Positions 17,501 through 27,474 of a DNA stretch of 64,000 nucleotides are shown piece after piece. The position numbers were made by a program, and so were the translations under genes. How positions within the stretch are numbered: the first letter of the stretch is position 1; every line of letters begins with the position of its first letter. The notes under the pieces were generated by a model, which was given only the letters and a program-made list of their open reading frames with translations, was not told the origin of the DNA and did no database searches. This DNA is from Saprospiraceae bacterium (lineage in GTDB: Bacteria; Bacteroidota; Bacteroidia; Chitinophagales; Saprospiraceae): NCBI GenBank assembly GCA_019638455.1, contig JAHBTU010000001.1, forward strand, positions 1,131,501-1,195,500, written 5' to 3'.

Positions 17501-17713
17501 ATAGCATTCGGCGATGCGCGCAAGTGCTTGGCCGTTGTTGGCATCTTTGTCCAGCACTTGCTTGTAGGTTTTGAGCGCGAGATTGTAGGCTTGGAGGTCG
17601 AATTGCTTGTTGGCGCGTTGAAGGTCTTCGGAAATAGAGGTTTGGGCCAAAATCACGTTGGCCGCACACACGAGTGCAAAGGCCAACCACCCTGCGCGAA
17701 AAATAGTGCTCAT
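14558..17713 (-). CDS. PorE-like envelope protein: TPR, PD40 propeller, carboxypeptidase-regulatory domain and three SPOR domains
   Basis: A 1051-residue exported protein; the ATG at 17713 gives the signal peptide (MSTIFRAGWLAFALVCAANV). TPR repeats occupy about residues 25-135. A PD40/WD40-like propeller follows at about 165-430, with SFSADGKKVAFCRN, PYYDGTDLYFSSDWHNGLGG and GYLTSSRPGGRGNEDIW. One or two carboxypeptidase-regulatory-like folds lie at about 480-650 (FSGVVLDARTRQPLSSVTVD). A Thr/Pro/Ala-rich linker follows, then three SPOR-type domains (about 755-835, 875-955 and 975-1050). The TPR-PD40-CRD order is that of T9SS PorE proteins, in which a C-terminal OmpA-like domain binds peptidoglycan. 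Here SPOR domains, known to bind denuded glycan strands, stand in its place. A T9SS or cell-wall anchoring role is inferred. Confidence 0.75.
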   Translation of the reverse strand: MSTIFRAGWLAFALVCAANVILAQTSISEDLQRANKQFDLQAYNLALKTYKQVLDKDANNGQALARIAECYVQLNQPEASLDWYRRAVEQREPNSDVQLRYGRALMMRGDYDNAKRQFLEYAALNDNANEVGRHFANMCDFAIRTAKKTPDYIARNEAINTSASDFGPSFYNNRVVYSSSRTDIVRKTQSKPSSDWTGGSANQLFVTQRNPENGSLQKPDFFRNDLQNSYNESPVSFSADGKKVAFCRNTFVNGARQLAEKGSNMSLYIADVVNGEWVNVKPFPYNGTDFSTGFPCLIGTGNSLLFASNNPATTTGGKGWDIYLSQFVNGEWSTPRNLGAPVNTPGNEVTPYYDGTDLYFSSDWHNGLGGLDVFRAEVAKESVKNVYHLGPGINSSYDDYGFIYNSQNKVGYLTSSRPGGRGNEDIWQITYNGSGIAAASTNTPASANSLSDVLSGRASRTTAPTPQTYNALSGQPDASATSIQSYYLLVTDAFGKPLPGVDVDMLECGGDKGQTDSEGKFYFSPSAQAPNCFFDLSKNGYEGSRVEVREYGKHNLTVSLSNDKRQEFSGVVLDARTRQPLSSVTVDFVDKGKTIRTQTDQNGGYTLDLVPGATYNIEYARYGYKSAKMQMRPTVSPLGNRLTEVSLASETSGATAANSTVTPPPTSASTPTQFTNPAAQSTPTQFSNPAAGNQSAPTPVQHNTTASRTTNPAATTQPASTTLLTAKQGQPETPPQTQQEFNGYSVQLSATPANTTQSDSRKYETLSKHGNVYTKLEDGKNKVRLGIFPTKEEAQKVLKDVNNNPQFKGAFIVAERGADKSLILGKQQSTTASPVQHSTPSTNAARGITPANTTSTAKASVCYAIQLEPASSGKSFAVNNYSSVTDLGNVYGKMDNGVVRMRLGVWSDYDDAEEALDKVKQKGFRDALIVTEKSNDESIQEYHIKKAAPGATTNVAPVQHTKPKANDGSKYYVRLCALSDPSKFDAKKLEGSGVNGSVEKWPVGNSGLTAIVLAGYSNLEAAERDKEKVRTNGFPDAYVVRELNGTVTRIK

Positions 17714-17940
17714 AGCAGTGGTTTTAAAAGTTACTGTTTGTGTGAACGTTGGGTTTTGCCGCAGTAATGGAATGATTGAATGGCAAAACCTGCTCATTCA
17801 AGGCAAAAACGGATGAAAAACACCCTTATTGCCACAATGAGCTGAAGTGGAGAGACTATCTTTTGAGAGAGGGACGGGGCAAATGTAAACACTTTTTGAA
17901 AATGGCGCTATTTCTTTTGCATTGATTTTCAGTTGCAAAC

Positions 17941-17982
17941 AAAAAAACCGTGAATCGTCATATAACAGACGGTTCACGGTTT
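17941..17982 (-). terminator. Terminator downstream of the membrane TPR gene
   Basis: The stem ACCGTGAA / TTCACGGT has a loop of about 20 bases and a T-run on the minus strand (seven A at 17941 on the plus strand). It lies beyond repeat copy C, so a minus-strand transcript from the gene at 18212 would include the repeat before ending here. Confidence 0.75.
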
Positions 17983-18031
17983 GTCAAGTATTGAGGCAGG
18001 CTGGTGTTCCAATCCCTGCCTTTTCGCCCTT

Positions 18032-18211
18032 TATACCTAAATGGAAGAGGGTTTGAACCTGCTGGTTGGCAAGGCAGGGATTTCCTTGATTGATTTGTGT
18101 GATTTTCAAAGGATTGCGAGCGCCGTTCGTTCAAAACCACCTTGTCAGACCCTGTATTCAGGGGCTTGCCCGGCCAAGTGAAGCGGACGGGGCTGATTTG
18201 CGTTGACTATA
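18032..18211 (-). repeat. Dispersed hairpin repeat, copy C
   Basis: A full-length copy in the same orientation as copy B. One end (GACTATA) abuts the stop codon (18212-18214) of the minus-strand TPR gene with no spacer. The other end has diverged (TATACCTAAATGGAAG). The third hairpin has lost one pair (GCAGG where others have GGCAGG). Confidence 0.9.
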
Positions 18212-18904
18212 TTACTTTCCACCGAGGCGATAGATGTACTTTTCGACATCGCGCCAATCAGAGGATGACTGGTTGGGATAGTCACGACGAAGACGCTCGA
18301 ACGCTTTCAAAGCGGCATCCTTGTTGCCTTGATACTCGTTTAGCAGCGCGAGTTTTTTCAGATAATAACCTGCCAACAGATCATGGTCAGTGGCATCCAC
18401 CGCTTTTTGGTAATGTTTCAACGCGGCACCGTAGTCCTCTTTTTCAGAATACGCATCCCCAAGTGCTCCGTGCTTCATGGCTGGCAAAAGATTCCCTTTG
18501 CCATCGAACTTCTTGAGATACTTGATGGCGTTGTCGAAATCGCCCATTTGAAGGTAACAAATGCCAGCATAGTAGTTGGCAGAGTTGCCGGCGGGAGTGC
18601 CGCTGAATTTGTCGGCAAGGGTGAGAAAACCATCGAAGCCGCCGCCGGGGTCTTCGAGTGCCAAGCGAAACGAATCGCGCTCGAACTTCTGTTGGGCATG
18701 CCACATCGCGGCCACCGCTTCTTTTTGCTTGGGAGCCACTATCATGCTCTTGTAGAGCCACCAGCCGCCAATCAGCACAGCGATGGCGCCCAATGTATAG
18801 GGTAGCAGGTTCGGATATTTTTCCCAAATCTTTTGCGCAGGATTAGCATTCACTTCTTGCACCGTTACTTCCTCAACCGCCGGAGAGACTTTGCGTTTTG
18901 CCAT
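18212..18904 (-). CDS. Membrane-anchored tetratricopeptide-repeat protein
   Basis: A 230-residue protein with a charged N-terminal cytoplasmic tail of about 33 residues, one membrane segment (about 34-53, LLPYTLGAIAVLIGGWWLYKSM) and TPR helices thereafter (SANYYAGICYLQMGDFDNAIKYL, DAYSEKEDYGAALKHYQKAV, KDAALKAFERLRRDYPNQ). The plan resembles YfgM/CcmH-type anchored TPR proteins of the inner membrane, which chaperone envelope proteins. A specific role is not visible. Its stop codon is immediately adjacent to repeat copy C. It is separated by about 100 bases from the upstream MOSC gene on the same strand. Confidence 0.75.
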   Translation of the reverse strand: MAKRKVSPAVEEVTVQEVNANPAQKIWEKYPNLLPYTLGAIAVLIGGWWLYKSMIVAPKQKEAVAAMWHAQQKFERDSFRLALEDPGGGFDGFLTLADKFSGTPAGNSANYYAGICYLQMGDFDNAIKYLKKFDGKGNLLPAMKHGALGDAYSEKEDYGAALKHYQKAVDATDHDLLAGYYLKKLALLNEYQGNKDAALKAFERLRRDYPNQSSSDWRDVEKYIYRLGGK

Positions 18905-19006
18905 TGTTCAGTTCAAAAAATTACAAGGTTTAAAACTTTCCTTTTCAAAAAGGCGGGCAAAAGTACGGAAAGTTTAATTCAGCGAAAGGTTGTGCCGAAA
19001 AATTGT

Positions 19007-19813
19007 TCAACAATGTAGCGCGTCGCCTACTCGCACCCATGCGTCCCCCTCCCCTACCCACACTACGTTTTGACCAAACAAAATTTTGTTGCCCACCTTG
19101 CGAAAAGTGGCCAAGGTCTTCAATGGCTCCGCAGCCCGGACGCCTGTTGTTTGGTCGGTTGTGGTGATGACACACCGCCCGCATGGTTTTACACCTTTGA
19201 AAGGCACATCTCCGATAGTGAAGTCGGCCCAAGCGTCTTCCTCGAAAGGCTCGCCACCCGTGAAGACAAAATTGGGTCTGAAGCGATTCATCGGCAGCGG
19301 CTGCTCGAGGCGGCGGTTGAGGTCGTCGAGCGAGGATTGGCCTATCACCAAAAAGGGAAATCCATCGGCAAAACTGACGTGTTGGCCTTTGGGCGCGTAA
19401 CGCCCGTCGGCCCAACGACGAGTGGTGTCGGGCATAAAAACCAACCGGAGGTTTTGTTTCAATTTTTCTGAAAACCAATTGTTTGTCTCTTTCGACAACA
19501 CATTGGCCCAACACTTGTCGCCCCACACTTCGACCCGTATTTTCTCCAGTTTATTTATCGGAACCTCTAAGGGCACATTGATTTTTTCAATGGGATTTTC
19601 TTTGACAAAGACACACAAGTGAGGCGGTTCGATGGAGGTGCCGAGCAGCGTCATATTGGGGAGCTCGCGCTGGCTGACAAATCGCCCAGCACCGTCCACC
19701 AGCATCCATCGGCGGTCGTATTGTAGGCCGCGAGGCTGCACTTTGGCCGTTGGCAGGGAGATGCCTCCCAAAGATTTGATGGGGTAAATCCAGATTTCGG
19801 AAAGCCTTTTCAT
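19007..19813 (-). CDS. MOSC-domain protein
   Basis: A 268-residue protein with an N-terminal MOSC_N beta-barrel (SEIWIYPIKSLGGISL ... RGLQYDRRWMLVD) and a C-terminal MOSC domain (about 120-268). The latter includes NRFRPNFVFTGGEPFEED and the cysteine-bearing VKPCGRCVITTTDQ, with TLATFR near the end. MOSC proteins are sulfur carriers or molybdenum-cofactor enzymes such as YcbX-type proteins and mARC, where the cysteine near the C-terminus coordinates molybdenum. This length and order match the YcbX/mARC-like group without the ferredoxin domain. The start codon lies 52 bases from the divergent fucosidase gene, so both promoters must share a short region. Confidence 0.85.
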   Translation of the reverse strand: MKRLSEIWIYPIKSLGGISLPTAKVQPRGLQYDRRWMLVDGAGRFVSQRELPNMTLLGTSIEPPHLCVFVKENPIEKINVPLEVPINKLEKIRVEVWGDKCWANVLSKETNNWFSEKLKQNLRLVFMPDTTRRWADGRYAPKGQHVSFADGFPFLVIGQSSLDDLNRRLEQPLPMNRFRPNFVFTGGEPFEEDAWADFTIGDVPFKGVKPCGRCVITTTDQTTGVRAAEPLKTLATFRKVGNKILFGQNVVWVGEGDAWVRVGDALHC

Positions 19814-19827
19814 GGGACAAATTTGTT

Positions 19828-19835
19828 TACATTTG
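19828..19835 (+). promoter_or_regulatory. Bacteroidota -7 promoter box for the GH29 gene
   Basis: TACATTTG matches TAnnTTTG and lies 30 bases upstream of the ATG at 19866. No clear -33 TTTG was found at the standard distance. Confidence 0.5.
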
Positions 19836-19865
19836 TCCGAATCAACTTATCAATTTGCATCGCCT

Positions 19866-22034
19866 ATGCTTCGCTCATTATTCACGCTGCTCTGCACCTC
19901 CTTCTCTCTCTTTCTCGCCGCACAAGCCCCTGTGTACACGCCGGATTGGTCGTCGCTCGACAGTCGCCCCACGCCAGAGTGGTGGCTTGATGCCAAATTT
20001 GGCATCTTTATTCACTGGGGCGTGTATTCCGTACCGGCCTACACTACGTTGGGCAACTATGCCGAGTGGTATCAAAACTCATTGGAAAAAAATTTGCACG
20101 ACGGCAAAATCCGCGATTTCCACCAGAAGAACTTTGGCTCACGCACCTACTATGACCTTGCCGACGATTTCCACGCCAGCCTTTGGGAGCCTGACGAATG
20201 GGCACAGTTGTTTGAGAAAGCAGGCGCTCGGTATGTCGTGCTGACTTCAAAGCACCACGATGGCTACTGCCTTTGGCCTAACGAGCAGGCTTCCGCCACA
20301 TGGGGCTTTCCGTGGAGCAGCGATGTGCGAGGCCCCAAGCGCGACCTCGTGGGCGATTTGTTCTCCGCGCTGCGCAAAACAAGTGTGAAGCCCGGCTTTT
20401 ATTTTTCACTATACGAGTGGTTCAATCCCCTCTGGAAATCCGACCAAGCGCGATACGCCCGCGAGCACGCCATGCCGCAGCTTTATGAATTGGTGAACAA
20501 ATATCAACCCTGGGTGGTGTGGTCGGATGGTGATTGGGATGCCACGCCCGACGTATGGCAGTCGCCGCAGTTTCTCGCATGGCTTTATACCAACAGCCCT
20601 GTGCGCGACCGTGTGGTGGCCAACGACCGTTGGGGAAGTGGTGTCAGATTTCATCATGGCGGCATTTACACTCCCGAATACCAGCCAGATTTGGATTTTG
20701 AAGACCATGCGTGGGAGGAAAGCCGGGGCATGGGATTCTCGTATGGGTACAACCGCGCAGAGAACGCATGGGACTACAATTCGACGCAATCGCTCGTGCT
20801 GCACCTCGTGGACAAAGCCTCGCGGGGCGGCAATTTTTTGCTGGATATCGGACCGGACGGGCATGGCATGATTCCGCCTATCATGCAAGAACGATTGCTC
20901 GACATCGGCCAATGGCTCAGCATCAATGGCGAAGCCATTTACGGGACACGCCGCTGGCGCACTCCTTGCCAATGGAGCGAGGGGCGCCGCGACTGGAAAG
21001 CCGAACTCGTGGACGGCTGGAAGACCTCTGGCGATGCGCTACTTAAGCAGACCATAGACCCTGCTCCCGGTTTTGCGGTGAAAGAGGTCTTTTTTACCTA
21101 CAATCCAAAATCGAATGCGCTCTATGCCATTTTGCCAAAATATCCAGACGACAAAAAGTTGGTTTTGAAAGACTTGCAGTTGCCAGCAGGAACAGAAGTG
21201 ACTTTTCTGGCAACCAAGGAAAAACTGCGCTGGGAAAACTCGCCCGGCAAGACGACCGTTTTTTTGCCAGAATACAATCCCAACAAAATCAAATCGCCCC
21301 ACGCCTTCGCGGTCAAAATCGCCAACTTTGGCGCTTTCGTGCCAAAACCACAAATCACCGTAAACCATGACCCTTCGACGATGGCGCCTACCGTGCAAAT
21401 CGGCTCCTCTGCGACCGGCGTCACTATTCGTTACACAACCGACGGCTCCGACCCCAAACCCAACTCGGCTGCTTTTGAAAAACCTTTCTCACCAACCAAA
21501 GAGTGCGTGGTGCGGGCCAAGGCTTACAAAACAGGACTGCTCGAAAGCAACGATGCCTCGGCGGAGGTGCTGCTTTACGCCCAAAAGCCAAGTGTACAGT
21601 TTGTGATGGCTCCCCAACCCGGGCTGAGCATGGCACTGATGACTACACGCGAAAAATATACTTCCGAAAATGTACAAAATGGTTTTGTGGAAACAAGCGG
21701 AGTCGCCCATGATTTCTCGCTGCACCCATTGTGCGTCTCTTCCAAATGCGGTATGGTCTGGAATGGCTACATCAATATCCCGGAGGCGGGTGGATACCAA
21801 TTCTGGACAGAATCGGACGACGGAAGCGTGCTGTATATTGACAATGAGATTGTGGTGGACAACGATGGAGACCATGGCATGGAAGAAAAGACGGGATTGG
21901 TCAACCTCCAAAAAGGATGGCATAAGTTCAAGCTCATTTATTACAATGTGGGAGGAGGATATGGTCTCAAAGTTCGATACGCACCATTAGGGAAGGAGCG
22001 GCGGGAGATTCCGGGGAGTATGCTGGGGCATTAA
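19866..22034 (+). CDS. GH29 alpha-L-fucosidase-like glycoside hydrolase with CHB_HEX_C and PA14-like domains
   Basis: A 722-residue secreted enzyme. The ATG at 19866 gives the signal peptide (MLRSLFTLLCTSFSLFLAAQ). The GH29 catalytic barrel spans about 25-370, with the family signatures WWLDAKFGIFIHWGVYSVPA, YVVLTSKHHDGYCLWPN, KPGFYFSLYEWFNP and the nucleophile motif VVWSDGDWD (Asp at residue 221). A beta-sandwich follows. A chitobiase C-terminal-type domain (about 500-580, VTIRYTTDGSDP) and a PA14-like domain at the end (YQFWTESDDGSVLYIDNEIV) likely bind glycans. GH29 enzymes release fucose from glycans with retention of configuration. No T9SS sorting domain is present, so the enzyme is probably periplasmic. 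It is convergent with the methyltransferase gene with a 2-base gap. Confidence 0.88.
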   Translation: MLRSLFTLLCTSFSLFLAAQAPVYTPDWSSLDSRPTPEWWLDAKFGIFIHWGVYSVPAYTTLGNYAEWYQNSLEKNLHDGKIRDFHQKNFGSRTYYDLADDFHASLWEPDEWAQLFEKAGARYVVLTSKHHDGYCLWPNEQASATWGFPWSSDVRGPKRDLVGDLFSALRKTSVKPGFYFSLYEWFNPLWKSDQARYAREHAMPQLYELVNKYQPWVVWSDGDWDATPDVWQSPQFLAWLYTNSPVRDRVVANDRWGSGVRFHHGGIYTPEYQPDLDFEDHAWEESRGMGFSYGYNRAENAWDYNSTQSLVLHLVDKASRGGNFLLDIGPDGHGMIPPIMQERLLDIGQWLSINGEAIYGTRRWRTPCQWSEGRRDWKAELVDGWKTSGDALLKQTIDPAPGFAVKEVFFTYNPKSNALYAILPKYPDDKKLVLKDLQLPAGTEVTFLATKEKLRWENSPGKTTVFLPEYNPNKIKSPHAFAVKIANFGAFVPKPQITVNHDPSTMAPTVQIGSSATGVTIRYTTDGSDPKPNSAAFEKPFSPTKECVVRAKAYKTGLLESNDASAEVLLYAQKPSVQFVMAPQPGLSMALMTTREKYTSENVQNGFVETSGVAHDFSLHPLCVSSKCGMVWNGYINIPEAGGYQFWTESDDGSVLYIDNEIVVDNDGDHGMEEKTGLVNLQKGWHKFKLIYYNVGGGYGLKVRYAPLGKERREIPGSMLGH

Positions 22035-22036
22035 CC

Positions 22037-22981
22037 TCATTTCAGAATCTTGAAACTTTGATGAATCTTCTTGTTCCTAAAATCCTCGGGTACCGTTTGT
22101 TTGGAAATGTCCTTTATTGCCGAAGCGCGAATTTCTTCCTCCCAAAGCTTGAAACGGCGGTAGTTGGTGGAAAAATACACCGTTCCGCCCGGCGCACAAA
22201 AACGGAGCGTTCGGTTGAGCAACATCACATGGTCGCGCTGAATGTCGAGCGTGTCGTCCATGCGTTTGCTGTTCGAGAAAGTAGGCGGGTCGAGAATGAT
22301 GAGGTCGAACAGTTCGCCGGGTGGCTGTTCGAGCCAAGCCAGCGCGTCGGCTTGTAGCAAGCGGTGTTTCTTATCCGAAAAATTGTTGAGCGACAAATTG
22401 CGGTCCGCCCATTCAAGGTAGGTGTTGCTCATGTCTATGGTCAGCGTCTCTGACGCACCACCCGCCGCCGCGTACACGGTGAACGAACCAGTATAAGCAA
22501 AAAGATTCAACACCCGTTTCCCGGCGGCCTCTTGTTGCACCATGAGGCGGGTGTTGCGATGGTCGAGAAAAAGCCCGACATCAAGGTAATCCGCTGGTTT
22601 TATCAAAAAACGAAGTCCGTTTTCGCGGACGATATACTCGGAACCAACACGCGAAAACCGTTCGTATTGGCGAAGCCCTTTTTGCCGCTGGCGAAATTTC
22701 AGATAAATCAATTCGGATGAAACGCCAAGCACCTCACTGACCACTTTCAAGCAGCCATCGAGCCAAGCGGCGTGATCAGCAGGCTCCATGCCATGGTCGC
22801 GGGCATACTCCGCCACATGCACGATATTTTCGTAAATATCAACCGCCAGCGGTGTGCCGGGAATGTCGTTGTCATAAACTCTATAACAGGTGATGCCTTG
22901 TCGCCGCGCCCATTTGCCAAAGTGCTTGTGCATTTTGGCGAGACGATTGGCAAATGGTTCAAGTTTTTGTTCGATGTTCAT
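22037..22981 (-). CDS. Stand-alone RlmK-like 23S rRNA methyltransferase
   Basis: A 314-residue SAM-dependent methyltransferase. It strongly resembles the C-terminal RlmK half of E. coli RlmKL, which makes m7G2069 in 23S rRNA. Shared stretches are YRVYDNDIPGTPLAVDIYE, KFRQRQKGLRQYE, YLDVGLFLDHRNTR, VLNLFAYTGSFTVYAAAGGA, TYLEWADRNLSLN and the catalytic DPPTFSNSKRMDD. The N-terminal THUMP/RlmL half is missing, so this is a single-domain version. I chose the ATG at 22981, 4 bases after the glpK stop; the frame is open further upstream but would overlap glpK by over 60 bases. The spacing suggests translational coupling to glpK. RlmI-type m5C1962 methylation is the main alternative, but the DPPTFSNSKRM text favours RlmK. 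Confidence 0.8.
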   Translation of the reverse strand: MNIEQKLEPFANRLAKMHKHFGKWARRQGITCYRVYDNDIPGTPLAVDIYENIVHVAEYARDHGMEPADHAAWLDGCLKVVSEVLGVSSELIYLKFRQRQKGLRQYERFSRVGSEYIVRENGLRFLIKPADYLDVGLFLDHRNTRLMVQQEAAGKRVLNLFAYTGSFTVYAAAGGASETLTIDMSNTYLEWADRNLSLNNFSDKKHRLLQADALAWLEQPPGELFDLIILDPPTFSNSKRMDDTLDIQRDHVMLLNRTLRFCAPGGTVYFSTNYRRFKLWEEEIRASAIKDISKQTVPEDFRNKKIHQSFKILK

Positions 22982-22985
22982 CTGT

Positions 22986-25047
<2,062 letters not shown>

Positions 25048-25180
25048 GGGCTGATGTTTTTCCGGTAAATGTCACTCAAAAAATGAAAACCGAGTAACGC
25101 TTATCCAAACTTTCCGAAAGTTGACAACTTTCAGAAAGTACGGGAAGTCAATGTATGTTTGACCCACAAATTTATCCACA

Positions 25181-26350
25181 ATGGAACAATTCACCTCTAT
25201 CGCCGAAGTTGAGCGAGTTACGGCGCTCGAAAACCCAGCTGTCCGCAATTTGCAAATCACGCAAAGTTATCACGAGTTGTCCGCAGCTATGGTGAAGCGT
25301 ACTGGCCCGTGCGCAAATTGGTGCACGTTTGCGACATGGGCTTCCAAACAGGCTGGTCAAACAATTCGCCGTGAAGATGTTACACAGGCGTTGGAGGCCA
25401 ACTTGATGGAAACACCCATCATTGAGCAGGCAATTGGCGAAATAGAAGAAATCATTCGACTGAAAGGCGTGAAACAGAAAAAGGGAAGCGTTCGCCAAAT
25501 AGTGTGGGAGGCGCTGGACCCCACTGCCGCAATGGAACGGGCCAGCGCAGCAGTGGCACGAGGCAACCAAAAGGTGTATGCGGAGATTGGGCGCGAGTTC
25601 GCCCGTTTTGTCTCCACTTGCGTGGATGACCCAACTTTTGATGACGATAATATAGACCGTTTTTGTGAAGCCTTGCGGCCCGGCGACCCGCCCGATGGCC
25701 AACAATACTTGCGCCAGGCTTTTTCACGGTATTATCAGGCGTTTTTCGAGCCGGATGCCAAAACAAGGGCTGAACTGATTTTGCTGGCGAATCTCGAAAT
25801 TGGCTTTCACGAACAAACGCGCCTGCAACCGGAAATTGCGGCGGCGCTCGAATCATCGGTGATAGAGCCTCGCCCGTTTTTGCACCGTCTTGTTAGCGCA
25901 TTTTTCCCTAACCGCAGTTGGATTGTATATTATGGCTTGCTGGTCATGCGATTTATCGGGCGGCCTACGGCACTGGATAGGGCAATCGAACGGGTTTTTA
26001 CCATCGCGCGGCAGCGTATTCGCTTGTTTCTCACCGACCGGATGATGGTGCTTGGCTTTCCCAACGGGCTGCGACTGCACCTCGGCGATGACTTGAAAGC
26101 GGGGTTTCCTTCCATGCTGAAACAATTGAACAACCCTGACTTGGTTGTTTTGCTGGAACGAATTGACACCTCGCCTGATAGCTTGCGAGACACAGGCGCA
26201 GTGGACTGGGCCGATTTGCCCGACCGGCTCCATTTTATCGCCGATTTATTCAGGTGCTATCACGAAACGCCTGACTTGCTGATGCCGCCCTTTTCACCCA
26301 AACAGGTCGAGGGCATCAAGGCCAACCGATTGCCAGAAGGGAAACTTTGA
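25181..26350 (+). CDS. Conserved-looking 389-residue protein of unknown function
   Basis: A cytoplasmic, mostly helical protein without signal peptide. I do not recognise the family. Notable text is [20 protein letters not shown] near the N-terminus (two cysteines four residues apart), [18 protein letters not shown], a middle helical region ([37 protein letters not shown]) given here only to show the alternating charged/aliphatic pattern, and [16 protein letters not shown]. The [12 protein letters not shown] segment with a conserved-looking His-Glu could be an active or metal site. The gene is convergent with the class II aaRS-like gene with a 6-base gap, and divergent from the lipoprotein gene. 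A role in lipid or redox chemistry is possible but unsupported. Confidence 0.65.
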   Translation: MEQFTSIAEVERVTALENPAVRNLQITQSYHELSAAMVKRTGPCANWCTFATWASKQAGQTIRREDVTQALEANLMETPIIEQAIGEIEEIIRLKGVKQKKGSVRQIVWEALDPTAAMERASAAVARGNQKVYAEIGREFARFVSTCVDDPTFDDDNIDRFCEALRPGDPPDGQQYLRQAFSRYYQAFFEPDAKTRAELILLANLEIGFHEQTRLQPEIAAALESSVIEPRPFLHRLVSAFFPNRSWIVYYGLLVMRFIGRPTALDRAIERVFTIARQRIRLFLTDRMMVLGFPNGLRLHLGDDLKAGFPSMLKQLNNPDLVVLLERIDTSPDSLRDTGAVDWADLPDRLHFIADLFRCYHETPDLLMPPFSPKQVEGIKANRLPEGKL

Positions 26351-26356
26351 AGCCTC

Positions 26357-27307
26357 TCAAATTGTATTGCCCATCATTTTATACAACAACTCCAGACCCA
26401 TGCCGCTTATCAGTAACCGCTCCTTTCGGTTGCCGCTCAGCCGTTGCGTCCAGTCGGTGAAACCACCGTCGGCGATTTCAATTTCTTGGCCGCCGAAACC
26501 GGGTATGACGACTTTGAACTGCAAACGCCGATAGTATTCTTGCTCAACTTGTTTGCCATCAATAACTTCTATTTGCCAGCTGGGTTCTGTTTTTTGCAAA
26601 AAGGACAAGACGGCTTGGAACAAGCGATTTTCCTCGCCATCTGCGTCGAGGCTTTTTAGGCGAATCTTGACTGGTGATAGACCGAGTTTTTCTTCAAAAT
26701 AAGTTTTGTAAAACTTTGCCTGCCGCCACAGATTTTCTTTTTCAAAATCAAAACCGCCCGTGTCGCGCCCGGCAGAAGTCAAGCCTAAAATGCTGAAATG
26801 GGCGCTAAATCCCGGCACTTTCGGAACTTCCTGCGCCCGCACATGGCGATGCACCACGCTGAAATGCGTCGGCGCTGCCGGGAAGCCTTGCGCTTGTCGC
26901 CGCACTACGCTTTCTAAAGCCAGCACATTGGTCGCGTCGGCCACCACTTCCGTGCCGCGTAGCGCGCTGAGTATTTTGTCCTGATGCGCTGTCGCCACGA
27001 CTGAGCAAGTGCCAAGAGGACTTACGGGCGAGAGTTCAAGCGGTTGAAAATCATTTGCTTGTGCCGTCTTTAAACAGTCGAGCGAAAATTCCATGAATGA
27101 GACTGCATCTACTGGCGCTGGTCGCACAAAGCGATTTTGCTGATACGCGCTTAGCAAATCGGCTGCGGTGATTTGCTTGGTTTTTTTTGAAAAAACGGCC
27201 AACAAAAGGGAAGTCAAGTCGGACGAGGAGAGGCGGTTGCCTAAAATTTCGACAAGTTCGGGAACACCCGTTTGAGCGTGGATTCGGTCGAGTATGCTTT
27301 TGTTCAT
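26357..27307 (-). CDS. Class II aminoacyl-tRNA-synthetase-like protein with degenerate motif 3
   Basis: A 316-residue cytoplasmic protein. Parts recall the catalytic core of class II synthetases of the HisRS/HisZ type. ELSPVSPLGTCS is followed by TEVVADATNVLALESVVRR, in the place of the substrate-binding LRPDMT...ARLV stretch. FSVVHRHVRAQEVPKVPGFS then AHFSILGL sits in the place of motif 2 (fR.E...REF.Q.g). LLISGMGLELLYKM near the C-terminus sits in the place of motif 3 (GxGxxR), with leucine where the ATP-binding arginine should be. No anticodon-binding domain is present. This is a fold inference from spacing and motifs, not a recognised family; if correct it is probably not a normal tRNA synthetase. 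It is separate from glpF by 167 bases. Confidence 0.5.
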   Translation of the reverse strand: MNKSILDRIHAQTGVPELVEILGNRLSSSDLTSLLLAVFSKKTKQITAADLLSAYQQNRFVRPAPVDAVSFMEFSLDCLKTAQANDFQPLELSPVSPLGTCSVVATAHQDKILSALRGTEVVADATNVLALESVVRRQAQGFPAAPTHFSVVHRHVRAQEVPKVPGFSAHFSILGLTSAGRDTGGFDFEKENLWRQAKFYKTYFEEKLGLSPVKIRLKSLDADGEENRLFQAVLSFLQKTEPSWQIEVIDGKQVEQEYYRRLQFKVVIPGFGGQEIEIADGGFTDWTQRLSGNRKERLLISGMGLELLYKMMGNTI

Positions 27308-27335
27308 GCTTCAAGTTTTTTGTGGGGGCAGCTTG

Positions 27336-27402
27336 TTGACGGGATTGACAGGTTTTGAAAACAAAAACAATCCTGTAAATCCCGTCTGCCCTGTCAGAAA
27401 AA
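27336..27402. repeat. Inverted repeat with GACGGGATTnACAGG arms
   Basis: Two arms read GACGGGATTGACAGG and, inverted, GACGGGATTTACAGG, separated by about 25 bases that are A-rich and themselves partly complementary. It lies in the 167-base gap between glpF and the aaRS-like gene. The text AATCCTGTAAATCC recurs as AATCCTGTTAATCATGTAAATCCTG near 38645, a pattern often seen between genes of Bacteroidota. Confidence 0.6.
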
Positions 27403-27474
27403 CCTCTCAACACAACCTCTCGGTTAGTTGGGAACGTGAGCCGAGATTCCGGGGCAAATTCTTTGGGTGCGCAC

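Noticed and set aside
18142..18516. 124-residue plus-strand frame starting in repeat copy C
   Set aside because: It runs opposite the membrane TPR gene and has no recognisable features.
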